Assembly (NCBI GenBank): GCA_964425005.1
Contig: CAYRKT010000011.1
Location: 1 to 34,872 of the forward strand
Source of the DNA: CAYRKT01 sp964425005
GTDB lineage: Bacteria > Synergistota > Synergistia > CAYRKT01
Length of the DNA stretch: 34,872 nucleotides
Direction: 5' to 3'
In this document: piece by piece, positions 7,329-15,106 of the stretch
How positions within the stretch are numbered: the first letter of the stretch is position 1
How the letters are laid out: the number at the start of each line of letters is the position of its first letter
Position numbers and translations under genes: made by a program
The notes under the pieces: model-generated
Told to the model about the DNA's origin: nothing
Seen by the model: the letters and a program-made list of their open reading frames with translations, nothing else
The model's database searches: none

Positions 7329-8298
7329 GGCCAAGACCTCCTCGCGATATCAGATCTCTCAGATGGACCAGCTCAACACCCCTCTCCTCGAAGACCCTGT
7401 AGTTCTTGAGGAGAGCCGAATAGGTCTGGGGCCTGGCGTGACATATCCCCACTGCGCTGCCCCTCCTCAAGGCCATCGAGGCCAGCTGCCTCATCCTGAG
7501 GGCTATGGCCTCCTCCTCCGGCTCGTTGTCCAGGAAGAGGTCGTTCAAGGCCCACCCCAAACCCTCCTCCCTCGCCGCCCTGAAGGCCACCGTCCTGGGG
7601 GTGGTCATGCTGTCGAGGAAGTAAAGCCCGCGCCTGGAAAGGGCCCTCATGAGGTAGCCCATGAGCCTCCTGTCCTCGGTGGCCAGGCTACCCCTGTGGT
7701 TGTTCATCCCCTCCGCCCCGGGGAGGGAGCTCAAGGCCCTCTCCACCACCTCCTCCACCTCCTCCTCGGTCATGCCGACCCTGAGGACGTTGGGATACCT
7801 CCTGCCGTCACCCCACGCCTCCATGGGCATGTGGACCAAGAAGGGTATGCCCTCGAGGCGGGCTATCCTGGCGACCTCGCCGCTGTGAGGTCTAAAGGGT
7901 ATTATGGCCCAGGTCACGGGGAAGGGTAGCTCGAGGAACTGCCTGGCGACGCCCACGGAGAAGCCGAAGTCGTCTATGACTATGGCGACCCTGGGCCGCC
8001 CCTCCCCGCTCGCCCTGAGCGACGGGAAGGTCGAACGCCAGCTGCCCTCTCTACCAGCTCCAACCCCAAGGGAGACCTCGATCCCGCGAAGCTCCCAGCT
8101 CTCCCCTGCGGGCCTTGTCCCCTCAGACGCCGTCGAAGCCCCAGAGGGTGGGTAAGAAAACCTGGACGAGACGGCCCTGCCGTCGAGGGCGAAGACCAGC
8201 ATCCCCCCCACGAAGCCGACAAAAAAGAAGAGGGCGAACAGCAAGCCCCCCAACACAAACCTCTTGCCCAGGCTCACGTCGCCCCTATCGACGGACAA
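7312..8298 (-). CDS. Divergent polysaccharide deacetylase (YibQ/DUF610 family)
   Basis: A 328-residue envelope protein with one N-terminal membrane segment (about residues 13-36), a Pro/Ser-rich linker, and a NodB-like barrel of the divergent polysaccharide deacetylase family. Family blocks are AIVIDDFGFS, FPVTWAIIPF, FLVHMPMEA, MNNHRGSLAT and GSAVGICHARPQT, with Asp and His residues in the places of the metal site. It sits next to an EnvC-like gene, as yibQ does in E. coli. A role in trimming peptidoglycan or glycan during division is therefore likely, but no substrate is established here. The TTG start has AGGAGGT just upstream, and the frame overlaps the S41 protease end by 14 bases. Confidence 0.85.
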   Translation of the reverse strand: MSVDRGDVSLGKRFVLGGLLFALFFFVGFVGGMLVFALDGRAVSSRFSYPPSGASTASEGTRPAGESWELRGIEVSLGVGAGREGSWRSTFPSLRASGEGRPRVAIVIDDFGFSVGVARQFLELPFPVTWAIIPFRPHSGEVARIARLEGIPFLVHMPMEAWGDGRRYPNVLRVGMTEEEVEEVVERALSSLPGAEGMNNHRGSLATEDRRLMGYLMRALSRRGLYFLDSMTTPRTVAFRAAREEGLGWALNDLFLDNEPEEEAIALRMRQLASMALRRGSAVGICHARPQTYSALLKNYRVFEERGVELVHLRDLISRGGLGLEGKR

Positions 8299-9511
8299 GC
8301 GACCTCCTCTCCCCCTCTATCCTCTCGGCGAAGAGCTCCAGGACCCTCTTGAGCTGAACGTCCTTCTCCCTCTCCCTCGAGTACTCCCCATCCACCTCCA
8401 CGTCGGGGGAGATCCCTTTCTTGTCTATCATATCCCCCCTGGGGGTGTAGTACCTGGCGACGGTTATGAAGACGCCGGACCCGTCGGGCATGGCGAAGAG
8501 GCTCTGCACCAGCCCCTTGCCGAAGGTCCTCTTCCCGAAGACCAGGGCCCTGCCGGAGTCCCTCAGGGCCCCCGTCACTATCTCCGAGGCCGAGGCGCTC
8601 CCCTCGTTGACCAGGACCGCGAGGGGTCCCTTGACCAGCTGCTCCCTGGTGGTGGAGTAAACCCCTTCCGCCCTACCGGAGCGACCCCTCACCTCCACCA
8701 CCACCCCGCGCTCCATGAAGAGGCTCGCCACGTCTATCCCCACGTCCAGGAGGCCGCCGGGGTTGTTGCGAAGGTCCAGGACGTAGCCGTCCACCCCATC
8801 CTCCGAGACCCTCCTTATGACCTCAGCCAGCTCGTCGGCCGCCTTCTGGTTGAAGTAGGACAGTCGAAGATACCCTATCCTGAGGCCCCTCTGCTCCAGG
8901 ACCTCACCCTTGGCCACCTTTATCTTTATCAGATCCCTGACGATGTCGAACTTGAGCAGGTCCTCCCTGCCCTCCCGCCTGATCCAGACCGTCACCCGCG
9001 TCCCAGGGTTCCCCCGAAGCATCCTCACCACCTTGTCCTGGGTCATCCCCACGACGCTCTTATCGTCCACCTTGACTATCTCGTCGCCCGCCTTTATGCC
9101 GGCCCTCTCGGCCGGGGTGTCCTCTATGGGAGCTATGACCAGTATCCTCCCGTCCCTCTGCCCGATGTACATACCCACGCCCCCGTACTCGCCGCTCATC
9201 TCCATCCGCTCTTCCTCCAGCTCCCTGGGCTCCACGAAGCGAGTGTAGGGGTCCCCCAGCGCCGAGACCATGCCCTTTATGGCCCCATAGGCCATCCTGT
9301 CGGCGACCTCGGAGTCCAAGCTCTCCACGTAGTACTGATCCAGCAGGGCCCTGGCCTGCCGCATGAGCAACAGGAACCTCGGGTGGAAGGGGAAGACGGA
9401 GAGCTCCTGCGAGCCCACCGTCTGGCCCGAGACCGGTGCCACCGAGGCCCTCCCCAGCCAGAAGCTCGCGACCAGAAGGACCAGCGCCAGGAGCGCCCTG
9501 CGCCTGTTCAT
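8285..9511 (-). CDS. Carboxyl-terminal processing protease, S41 family (CtpA type)
   Basis: Secreted or membrane-anchored serine protease of 408 residues. An N-terminal signal/anchor (about residues 5-20) is followed by a helical region. A PDZ domain (about 100-185, with GGVGMYI and ERAGIKAGDEIVKVD) comes next, then the S41 core with LDLRNNPGGLL. The nucleophile block is NEGSASASE (302-310), and the general-base Lys is Lys332 in RTFGKG. Proteases of this type trim wall hydrolases or lipoproteins, and many partner with division proteins. It lies between the EnvC-like gene (15-base gap) and the yibQ-like gene, an arrangement seen widely, so its substrate may be the neighbouring hydrolase system; that is an inference. 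Confidence 0.93.
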   Translation of the reverse strand: MNRRRALLALVLLVASFWLGRASVAPVSGQTVGSQELSVFPFHPRFLLLMRQARALLDQYYVESLDSEVADRMAYGAIKGMVSALGDPYTRFVEPRELEEERMEMSGEYGGVGMYIGQRDGRILVIAPIEDTPAERAGIKAGDEIVKVDDKSVVGMTQDKVVRMLRGNPGTRVTVWIRREGREDLLKFDIVRDLIKIKVAKGEVLEQRGLRIGYLRLSYFNQKAADELAEVIRRVSEDGVDGYVLDLRNNPGGLLDVGIDVASLFMERGVVVEVRGRSGRAEGVYSTTREQLVKGPLAVLVNEGSASASEIVTGALRDSGRALVFGKRTFGKGLVQSLFAMPDGSGVFITVARYYTPRGDMIDKKGISPDVEVDGEYSREREKDVQLKRVLELFAERIEGERRSLVRR

Positions 9512-9526
9512 CCAGCACCCCGCCTC

Positions 9527-10702
9527 CTACCTGGACGAGAGATAGGGCATGGGATCGACCGCCTTGCCGTCCACCCTCACCTCGAAGTGCAGGTGCGCGG
9601 TGGTGGCTAGCCCGGTCCTGCCCACCCTGCCGATGACGTCGCCAGCCCTCACCGATTGCCCCTCGGACACGAGCATGCGGGAGAGATGAGCGTAGACCGT
9701 GGTGATCCCCCCGCCGTGGTCCAGGATCACCACCTGACCGTAGCCGCTCACCCAGCCCGCGTACAGCACCTCCCCGGAGGCCGCGGCCCTCACCGCGGTC
9801 CCGTAGGGCGCCACTATGTCTATCCCCGTGTGCATGCTCCTGGTGTTGAAGACCGGGTGTGGCCTCTCCCCGAAGGTGGAGGTGATCTCCCCCTCCACCG
9901 GCCAGAGCATCTGCCCCTTTCGAGGGGCCACCAGCTGGGAGGAGGACCTTTCCCTTCCCCTTTCCCTCTCCCTGCGGGCCTTCTCCTCCAGGAGCCTCCT
10001 TATCCCCTCCTCCACCTCCTTGAGGGTCTTCCTGTGCTCCTCCATAGCCCTCTGGTAGAACTCCCTCTTGGACCTTATGTCGGAGAGAAGCCTGTCGCGC
10101 CTCTCCTGCTCCCTCGCCAGGGAGGCCCTCTCGGCGGAGGCCTTCCTCCTCTTGGCCTCCAGCTCGGCCTGCTGGGCCTGGAGGTCGCTCTTGGCCGCCT
10201 CGAGCTCCCTGACCTTGGCCAGGAGCTGATCGTGGACGCGACTGTCCTCCTCGGCCAGGCGCCTCAGGTAGTAGGTCCTCTCCATGAGCTGGGAGGCGCT
10301 GGAGGCGGAGAGCAACACCTCCCACTTCCCCACGTCCCCGTACTTGTACATGGCCACGAGGCGCTGAGCCAGGACCTCCTTCAAGTGCTCTATCTCCCCC
10401 TCAAGCCCCCTTATCCTGGACTTGAGCGACTCCACGTTCCTCTCGGTGCGCCTTATCTGGAGATCCAGGAGCCTTATCTCCTCGTCCTTCCTGACTATCG
10501 CCTTGTTTATCCGCTCGAGCTCCCCCAGTATCCCCTTCTCCTGCTCCGAGTAGCTCCTCACCAGCCTGCCCTGGTACTCGAGCTGAGACTCTATTCGGCG
10601 AAGCAAGTCCTGCTGCTCCCTTATCCGGAGGTCCAGGTCGTCGGCCAAAGCCGGCAAGGCCCAAAGCGCCAACCCGCAAAGTCCAAGCGCTAAAATCCTC
10701 AT
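9527..10702 (-). CDS. EnvC-like murein hydrolase/activator, coiled coil plus M23 domain
   Basis: Exported protein of 391 residues: a signal peptide (about 1-20, ending ALPALA), a long coiled coil (about 22-250, heptads rich in Glu/Arg/Leu), then a LytM/M23 domain (about 265-385). The M23 zinc residues appear intact: MHTGIDIV carries the first His and Asp, and TAHLHFEVRVDG carries the HxH. In E. coli EnvC these are degenerate and the protein only activates amidases. This one may therefore cut peptidoglycan itself. It is directly downstream of ftsEX (13-base gap), matching the known FtsEX-EnvC pathway, in which the ABC machine controls the coiled-coil hydrolase in the periplasm. Confidence 0.9.
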   Translation of the reverse strand: MRILALGLCGLALWALPALADDLDLRIREQQDLLRRIESQLEYQGRLVRSYSEQEKGILGELERINKAIVRKDEEIRLLDLQIRRTERNVESLKSRIRGLEGEIEHLKEVLAQRLVAMYKYGDVGKWEVLLSASSASQLMERTYYLRRLAEEDSRVHDQLLAKVRELEAAKSDLQAQQAELEAKRRKASAERASLAREQERRDRLLSDIRSKREFYQRAMEEHRKTLKEVEEGIRRLLEEKARRERERGRERSSSQLVAPRKGQMLWPVEGEITSTFGERPHPVFNTRSMHTGIDIVAPYGTAVRAAASGEVLYAGWVSGYGQVVILDHGGGITTVYAHLSRMLVSEGQSVRAGDVIGRVGRTGLATTAHLHFEVRVDGKAVDPMPYLSSR

Positions 10703-10715
10703 CGCGCTGCACCAC

Positions 10716-11606
10716 CTACCTGGGCCGAGCCTTGAAGCTCAGGTAGCCGCTCACGGCGGCCCAGCTGCTGATCATGCCCACCAGCAGGCCGAAGCCCACC
10801 ACCACCAGGAATATCTGACCTGCCAGCTCGAGCCCGTGGGGGAAGCGGACGAAGGGGAGCAGGGCGGAGGCCCTGGCGAACAGACGATCGAAGAAGACCC
10901 ACAGCAGCGAGCTCGCAGCCAGCGCCGAGGAACCGCACACCAGGATCCCCTCTATCAGGAAGGGGGCCTTGATGTAACCGTAGGTAGCGCCCACCAGGAG
11001 CATCACCGCTATCTCCTCCTGGCGGGAGTACACGCTCACCTTGACAGCGTTGAAGACCAACAGCACCGAGGCCAGGAAGGACACGGCGGCGAAGGCCACG
11101 CCCCCAAGGGCCACCGCCCTCTTAACCCTGGCCAGCCTCTCCACCAGGGCCCCGGCGTGGACCACCTCGTCCACCTCGGGCCTGCCCGATAGGGCCCTTA
11201 CCACCCCCTCCACCTCCTCCACCGACGAGACCCTGACCCGCAAGGCGTCGGGAAGGGGGTTCCTGGGACCCAGGACCTCGAGGAAGCCCCTCCTGCCCCC
11301 CAGAGCCCTCTGGAGCTCCCGGTAGGCCTCCTCCCTGGTGACTAGCTCCACCTCCCTCACCCCGGGCACGGAGGCCACCTGCTCCCTCAAGGCCGCGAGG
11401 TCGTGGGCGCCCTCCTTCAGGTAGACGTTCACCGTGAGACCCTCCTCCACCTGGAGGGTGAGGCTCTGGAAGGCCACCACCAGCACCAGCACCGCCCCCA
11501 GCAGGAAGAAGACGGTGAGGAGGGTGAGGAAGGTTAGAAGGTGCAGCCCAAACCTCCTCCCTATGGAGAGCAGGGCGTCCCTGAGGCAGTACCTGAAGCT
11601 ACTCAT
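10716..11606 (-). CDS. ftsX: Cell division ABC-like permease FtsX
   Basis: Integral membrane partner of FtsE. In 296 residues it shows the FtsX layout: a cytoplasmic N terminus, TM1 (about 22-48), a large extracytoplasmic loop (about 50-165, with EEGLTVNVYLKE and VREVELVTREEAY), then three more membrane segments (about 170-195, 215-245, 262-290). The loop is where FtsX contacts wall hydrolases such as EnvC, whose gene follows. The ATG overlaps the ftsE stop by eight bases, so expression should be coupled. FtsEX here probably transmits divisome signals to the M23 protein. Confidence 0.93.
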   Translation of the reverse strand: MSSFRYCLRDALLSIGRRFGLHLLTFLTLLTVFFLLGAVLVLVVAFQSLTLQVEEGLTVNVYLKEGAHDLAALREQVASVPGVREVELVTREEAYRELQRALGGRRGFLEVLGPRNPLPDALRVRVSSVEEVEGVVRALSGRPEVDEVVHAGALVERLARVKRAVALGGVAFAAVSFLASVLLVFNAVKVSVYSRQEEIAVMLLVGATYGYIKAPFLIEGILVCGSSALAASSLLWVFFDRLFARASALLPFVRFPHGLELAGQIFLVVVGFGLLVGMISSWAAVSGYLSFKARPR

Positions 11607-12282
11607 CGTCGTAGGTGCCCCCCCTCACGTCCCTCACCAGGACCCCATCCCTCAAGGAGATCACCCTCTTCCTCAGCTCGTTCACCAGCTCCCTGTTGTG
11701 GGTGGCCACCACCACCGTGGTACCCATGGCGTTGATCTGGAGGAGGAGCTTGACCACGTCGGAGGCGGTGTGGGGGTCCAGGTTGCCGGTGGGCTCATCC
11801 GCCAGGAGCAAGGAGGGCATGTTGACTATCGCCCTGGCCAGGGCGAGCCTCTGCTGCTCGCCCCCCGATAGCTGCTCGGGGAAGAGCCTCCTCCTGTGGA
11901 CCAACCCCACCATCTCCAGCGCCTCCATGGCCCTGCGCCTGACCTCCCTGGGGGGGAGGCCGAAGGCCTCGAGGACGAAGGCCACGTTCTCGTAGGCGGT
12001 CTTGTGGGGCAAGAGCTTGAAGTCCTGGAAGACCACCCCCACGTCGCGCCTGAAGAGGGGTAGATCCCCCCTCTTGACCTCGGCCAGGTTCACCCCGCCG
12101 ACCACCACCCTCCCCCTGGTGGGGACCACATCCCCTATCAGGAGCCTCAGGAGGGTCGTCTTGCCCGAGCCGGTGGGACCCGTGACGAACACGAACTCCC
12201 CCCCCTCCACCTTGAGGGTCACGTCCCTCAGGGCGACGATGTCCGGAGGGTAGACCTTGCTGACGCCCAGTAGCTCTATCAA
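11599..12282 (-). CDS. ftsE: Cell division ATP-binding protein FtsE
   Basis: ABC ATPase of the FtsEX complex, 227 residues. Walker A is GPTGSGKTT (about residues 36-44), the Q-loop is VVFQDFKLLP, the signature is LSGGEQQRLALARA, Walker B is LLLADEPTGNLD, and the switch His is in VVVATHNREL. VFQDFKLLP and PTGNLDP are typical of FtsE. The start is TTG 12282, one base after the transketolase stop, with AGAGGGG in the preceding sequence. ATP turnover here should drive conformational change in FtsX. Confidence 0.95.
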   Translation of the reverse strand: MIELLGVSKVYPPDIVALRDVTLKVEGGEFVFVTGPTGSGKTTLLRLLIGDVVPTRGRVVVGGVNLAEVKRGDLPLFRRDVGVVFQDFKLLPHKTAYENVAFVLEAFGLPPREVRRRAMEALEMVGLVHRRRLFPEQLSGGEQQRLALARAIVNMPSLLLADEPTGNLDPHTASDVVKLLLQINAMGTTVVVATHNRELVNELRKRVISLRDGVLVRDVRGGTYDDE

Positions 12283-12283
12283 C

Positions 12284-13228
12284 CTAGAAACCCCTCTTTC
12301 TGTGCAGGACCTCCAAGGCGGCGTCGGCTATCTTCTCGGGCGTTAGCCCATACAGCTCCCAAAGCTCCTCCACCCCTCCGCTTTGGCCGTAGCGGTCGGC
12401 CACGCCCACCCGCTTTATGGGCACCGGACAACAGGAGGAGGAGAGCTCCGCCACCGCCCCACCGAGGCCTCCGACGACCGAGTGCTCCTCCACCACCACG
12501 CCGCAGCCGGTCTTCTTGAGGGAGTAGGAGATGACCGAGGAGGGAAGGGGCTTGATAGAGTATACGTCCAGCACCTCCGCCTCCACGCCCCTCTCGGCGA
12601 GCGCCTCCGCGGCCCTGAGCGCCTGGAAGACCATGTGCCCACAGGCTATTATAGTTACATCCCTACCCCCTCTCAACAGCTTGGCATCCCCTATCCGGAA
12701 CTCCTCGTCGGGCCCGTATATCACCGGGACCTTGGGCCTCCCGAGCCTCAGATACGCAGGACCCCTGTGCTCGGCGAGCGCCAGGGCCAACCTGTAGGCC
12801 GACCAGTAGTCGGCGGGAACCAGCACCGTCATGCCGGGGATCACCCTCATCAGGGCCAGGTCCTCTATCGACTGATGGGTGGCCCCGTCCTCCCCCACGC
12901 TCAGCCCCCCGTGGGAGGCGACTATCTTCACGTCCAGCCCCGGTATGGCCACGGAGACCCTGATCTGGTCGTAGGCCCTGCAGGCGGCGAAGACGGCAAA
13001 GGTGCTCGCGAAGGGCTTCTTGCCCGCCAGCGCCAAGCCCGCCGCCAGCAGGATCATGTCCTGCTCCGCCACGCCCACGTCGAAGAAGCGATCCGGGAAG
13101 CGCTCGGCGAAGCGATGGCTCCTGGTGGACTCGGCGAGGTCAGCGTCCAGCACCACCACCTCCGGATGGCGCTCCCCTATCTCCACCAGAGCCTCCCCGT
13201 AGGCGTCCCTGGTGGCCCTCTTATCCAT
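12284..13228 (-). CDS. Transketolase, C-terminal subunit
   Basis: The second half of a split transketolase, 314 residues. It has the pyrimidine-binding domain (VVLDADLAESTRSH, FDVGVAEQDM with the catalytic Glu, GEDGATHQ) and the C-terminal domain (DVYSIKPLP, VVVEEHSVVGGLGGAV). With the upstream gene it should make a heterotetramer that moves two-carbon ketol groups in the non-oxidative pentose phosphate pathway. The reading frame is open far upstream, but that region is the shadow of the N-terminal subunit. ATG 13228 follows GGAGGGGAGGG and overlaps the stop of the N-terminal gene (TGATG). The split form is common in Synergistota, Clostridia and archaea. Confidence 0.93.
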   Translation of the reverse strand: MDKRATRDAYGEALVEIGERHPEVVVLDADLAESTRSHRFAERFPDRFFDVGVAEQDMILLAAGLALAGKKPFASTFAVFAACRAYDQIRVSVAIPGLDVKIVASHGGLSVGEDGATHQSIEDLALMRVIPGMTVLVPADYWSAYRLALALAEHRGPAYLRLGRPKVPVIYGPDEEFRIGDAKLLRGGRDVTIIACGHMVFQALRAAEALAERGVEAEVLDVYSIKPLPSSVISYSLKKTGCGVVVEEHSVVGGLGGAVAELSSSCCPVPIKRVGVADRYGQSGGVEELWELYGLTPEKIADAALEVLHRKRGF

Positions 13229-14151
13229 CACGCCCTCCCCTCCCTTATGGCCCTCTCTCGATCGGCGAGCTCCCTCAGGGCCTCCTCCAGCTCGCTCGCC
13301 GTGGGGGGTTTGCCGTGGAAGGAGACCTTCCCCTCCATGAAGGAGACCCCCTTCCCCTTGACCGTGTGGGCTATCACCACGGTGGGAACGCCCCTGGTGC
13401 TCACCGCCTCCCCCAGGGCCCTGAAGAGCTCCCTGAAGCTGTGTCCGTCGGCCTCGACCACCTTCCAGCCGAAGGCCTCCCACTTCTCCCTCAGGGGATA
13501 CAGGCTTCCCTTGACCTCCCTCACGGACCCGTCTATCTGCAGCCCGTTGTGGTCCAGGATGGCCGTCAGGTTGTCCAAACCCCTGAAGGAGGCCGTCATG
13601 GCCGACTCCCACACGCACCCCTCCTGGATCTCCCCGTCTCCCACCAGCACGTAGACCCTGTTGGGCCTTCGGTCCAGCTTGAAGGCGAGCGCCATCCCCA
13701 CCGCCACGCCGAAGCCCTGCCCCAGGGAGCCGGTGGTGGCCTCGATCCCCGGCGCCTTGCCGTACTCCGGATGCCCCTGCAGTATGCTGCCCAGCTTCCT
13801 GAAGGTCCAGAGCATGTCCTTGGGGAAGTAGCCCCTGGCGGCGAGACAGGCGTAGAGCACTGGACAGGCGTGCCCCTTGCTCAGGACGAACCTGTCCCTC
13901 CCCTCCCACCAGGGCTCGTGGGGCCTGTGGGAGAGAAACCTCCAGTAGAGGCTCACCATGATCTCCACGGCCGAGAGGGACCCGCCCGGGTGGCCGGACT
14001 TGGCCATGTAGGTCATCTGCACTATGTCCCTCCTGATGCCGTTGGCGATGAGCTTGAGCTCGGTCTCCTCCTCGGGGCTGAGCTCAAAGCCCTTCCCCTC
14101 CCCTTCGCCGTAGGGGACGACGCTAGAGTCCTCCAAGTAGCCCAAAACCAT
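13228..14151 (-). CDS. Transketolase, N-terminal subunit
   Basis: The thiamin diphosphate-binding half, 307 residues. It has AKSGHPGGSLSAVEI near the N terminus, LSKGHACPVLYACLA, a GSLGQGFGVAVG block, and the ThDP/Mg motif VGDGEIQEGCVWE through to LDHNGLQIDG. It precedes the C-terminal subunit directly, with stop and start overlapping, so the two should be made in equal amounts. The ATG has AGGAGGT about nine bases upstream and overlaps the end of csaB by 29 bases. The N-terminal extension before ELKLIANG is longer than usual by about 20 residues, so a later start is possible. Confidence 0.93.
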   Translation of the reverse strand: MVLGYLEDSSVVPYGEGEGKGFELSPEEETELKLIANGIRRDIVQMTYMAKSGHPGGSLSAVEIMVSLYWRFLSHRPHEPWWEGRDRFVLSKGHACPVLYACLAARGYFPKDMLWTFRKLGSILQGHPEYGKAPGIEATTGSLGQGFGVAVGMALAFKLDRRPNRVYVLVGDGEIQEGCVWESAMTASFRGLDNLTAILDHNGLQIDGSVREVKGSLYPLREKWEAFGWKVVEADGHSFRELFRALGEAVSTRGVPTVVIAHTVKGKGVSFMEGKVSFHGKPPTASELEEALRELADRERAIREGRA

Positions 14152-15106
14152 CTCGAAACGACCTCCTGACCAGCTCGCCGAGCTCTAAGGAGCGCTCCCT
14201 CAAAGCCCCTCCGACGCCCTCACCCCGGGGGATCCCTTCCTCCCCCAGGAGGGGCATCCCGAAGGCCCCGCAGAGGGAGACCACCTTCGGATCGTAGGGC
14301 ACCCCCACGAAGGGCACCCCGGCCATGGCGGACAACGCCAGGAAATGATACCTCATCCCCAGGGCCAGCGAGGCCCCCTCGAAGACCCCTGCTGCCTCCT
14401 CGAGGGAGCTCACCAGGATCGCCTTCAGCCCGAAGCTCGCCATGAGATCCCGATCCCCCTCCGAGAGGGCCACCCCCACGACCCTAAGGCCGAGCCCATC
14501 GGCCAGGGCCAAGCCCTCCTTCAGGGCGAGCCTCGGCAGGGAGGAGTTAACTGGCCTGAGGTTCAAAAGGAGCCAGCCTCCCCCCCTCGAGGGCGACATC
14601 CTGGGCGTAAGGGAGAAGACCGGGTCAGCTCCCAGCCGAAGCCTTCCCTCCGGCATACCCCTCCCCGCAAGCCACCTGAGGCTTCTCTCGTCCCTGAGGG
14701 TGATCAGGTCGCAGGCCCCGAGGGCCCTGAGCGAAACCCACCTGGAGATGGACCTCCTCAAAGGCCCCACCCCGTGCCCGAAGGCCCAGACCTTAAGCCC
14801 AAAGCCCTTGGCCAGGAAGACCAAAGCCGCGTAGTAAAAGGGGCTTTTGAGGCTCGTGGCGTCCTGGAAGATGCTCCCCCCACCCAGTATCAGGAGGTCC
14901 GATCCCCTCAACGCCCTGACCACGTCGGGGACGGACCAGCGGTTCGCCCTGGCGACGCCCTGGGGCGGCTCACCCCTGGGGCCGAACAGGACGAGGAGCT
15001 CTCCCGCGAAGCCCATCTCCCTCAGGAGCTCCGCCTCGGCCCTGAGCATGAGCTCGTCCCCCAGGTTGCCGAAGCCGAAGTAGCCGGCCAGGCATATGCG
15101 CCTCAG
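14123..15106 (-). CDS. csaB: Polysaccharide pyruvyl transferase (CsaB type)
   Basis: Adds ketal pyruvate to a wall-linked polymer; in CsaB systems this creates the anchor for SLH-domain surface proteins. The 327-residue protein opens with AGYFGFGNLGDE, the CsaB signature, and carries LLILGGGSIFQD, FGHGVGPL, ITLRDERSLRWL, GADPVFSL, and LGMRYHFLALSAMAGVPFVGV. No ATG, GTG or TTG lies in a good place. The best start is CTG 15106, which has AGGAGGGG six bases upstream and overlaps the upstream stop as CTGA; an in-frame TTG nine codons earlier lacks a ribosome site. Both neighbours overlap it, so it is embedded in the operon. Confidence 0.88.
   Translation of the reverse strand: MRRICLAGYFGFGNLGDELMLRAEAELLREMGFAGELLVLFGPRGEPPQGVARANRWSVPDVVRALRGSDLLILGGGSIFQDATSLKSPFYYAALVFLAKGFGLKVWAFGHGVGPLRRSISRWVSLRALGACDLITLRDERSLRWLAGRGMPEGRLRLGADPVFSLTPRMSPSRGGGWLLLNLRPVNSSLPRLALKEGLALADGLGLRVVGVALSEGDRDLMASFGLKAILVSSLEEAAGVFEGASLALGMRYHFLALSAMAGVPFVGVPYDPKVVSLCGAFGMPLLGEEGIPRGEGVGGALRERSLELGELVRRSFRDGFGLLGGL

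Noticed and set aside
13229..13909. Extended reading frame upstream of the transketolase C-terminal subunit
   Set aside because: It is a shadow of the N-terminal subunit; real homology begins at MDKRATRDAYGEAL.
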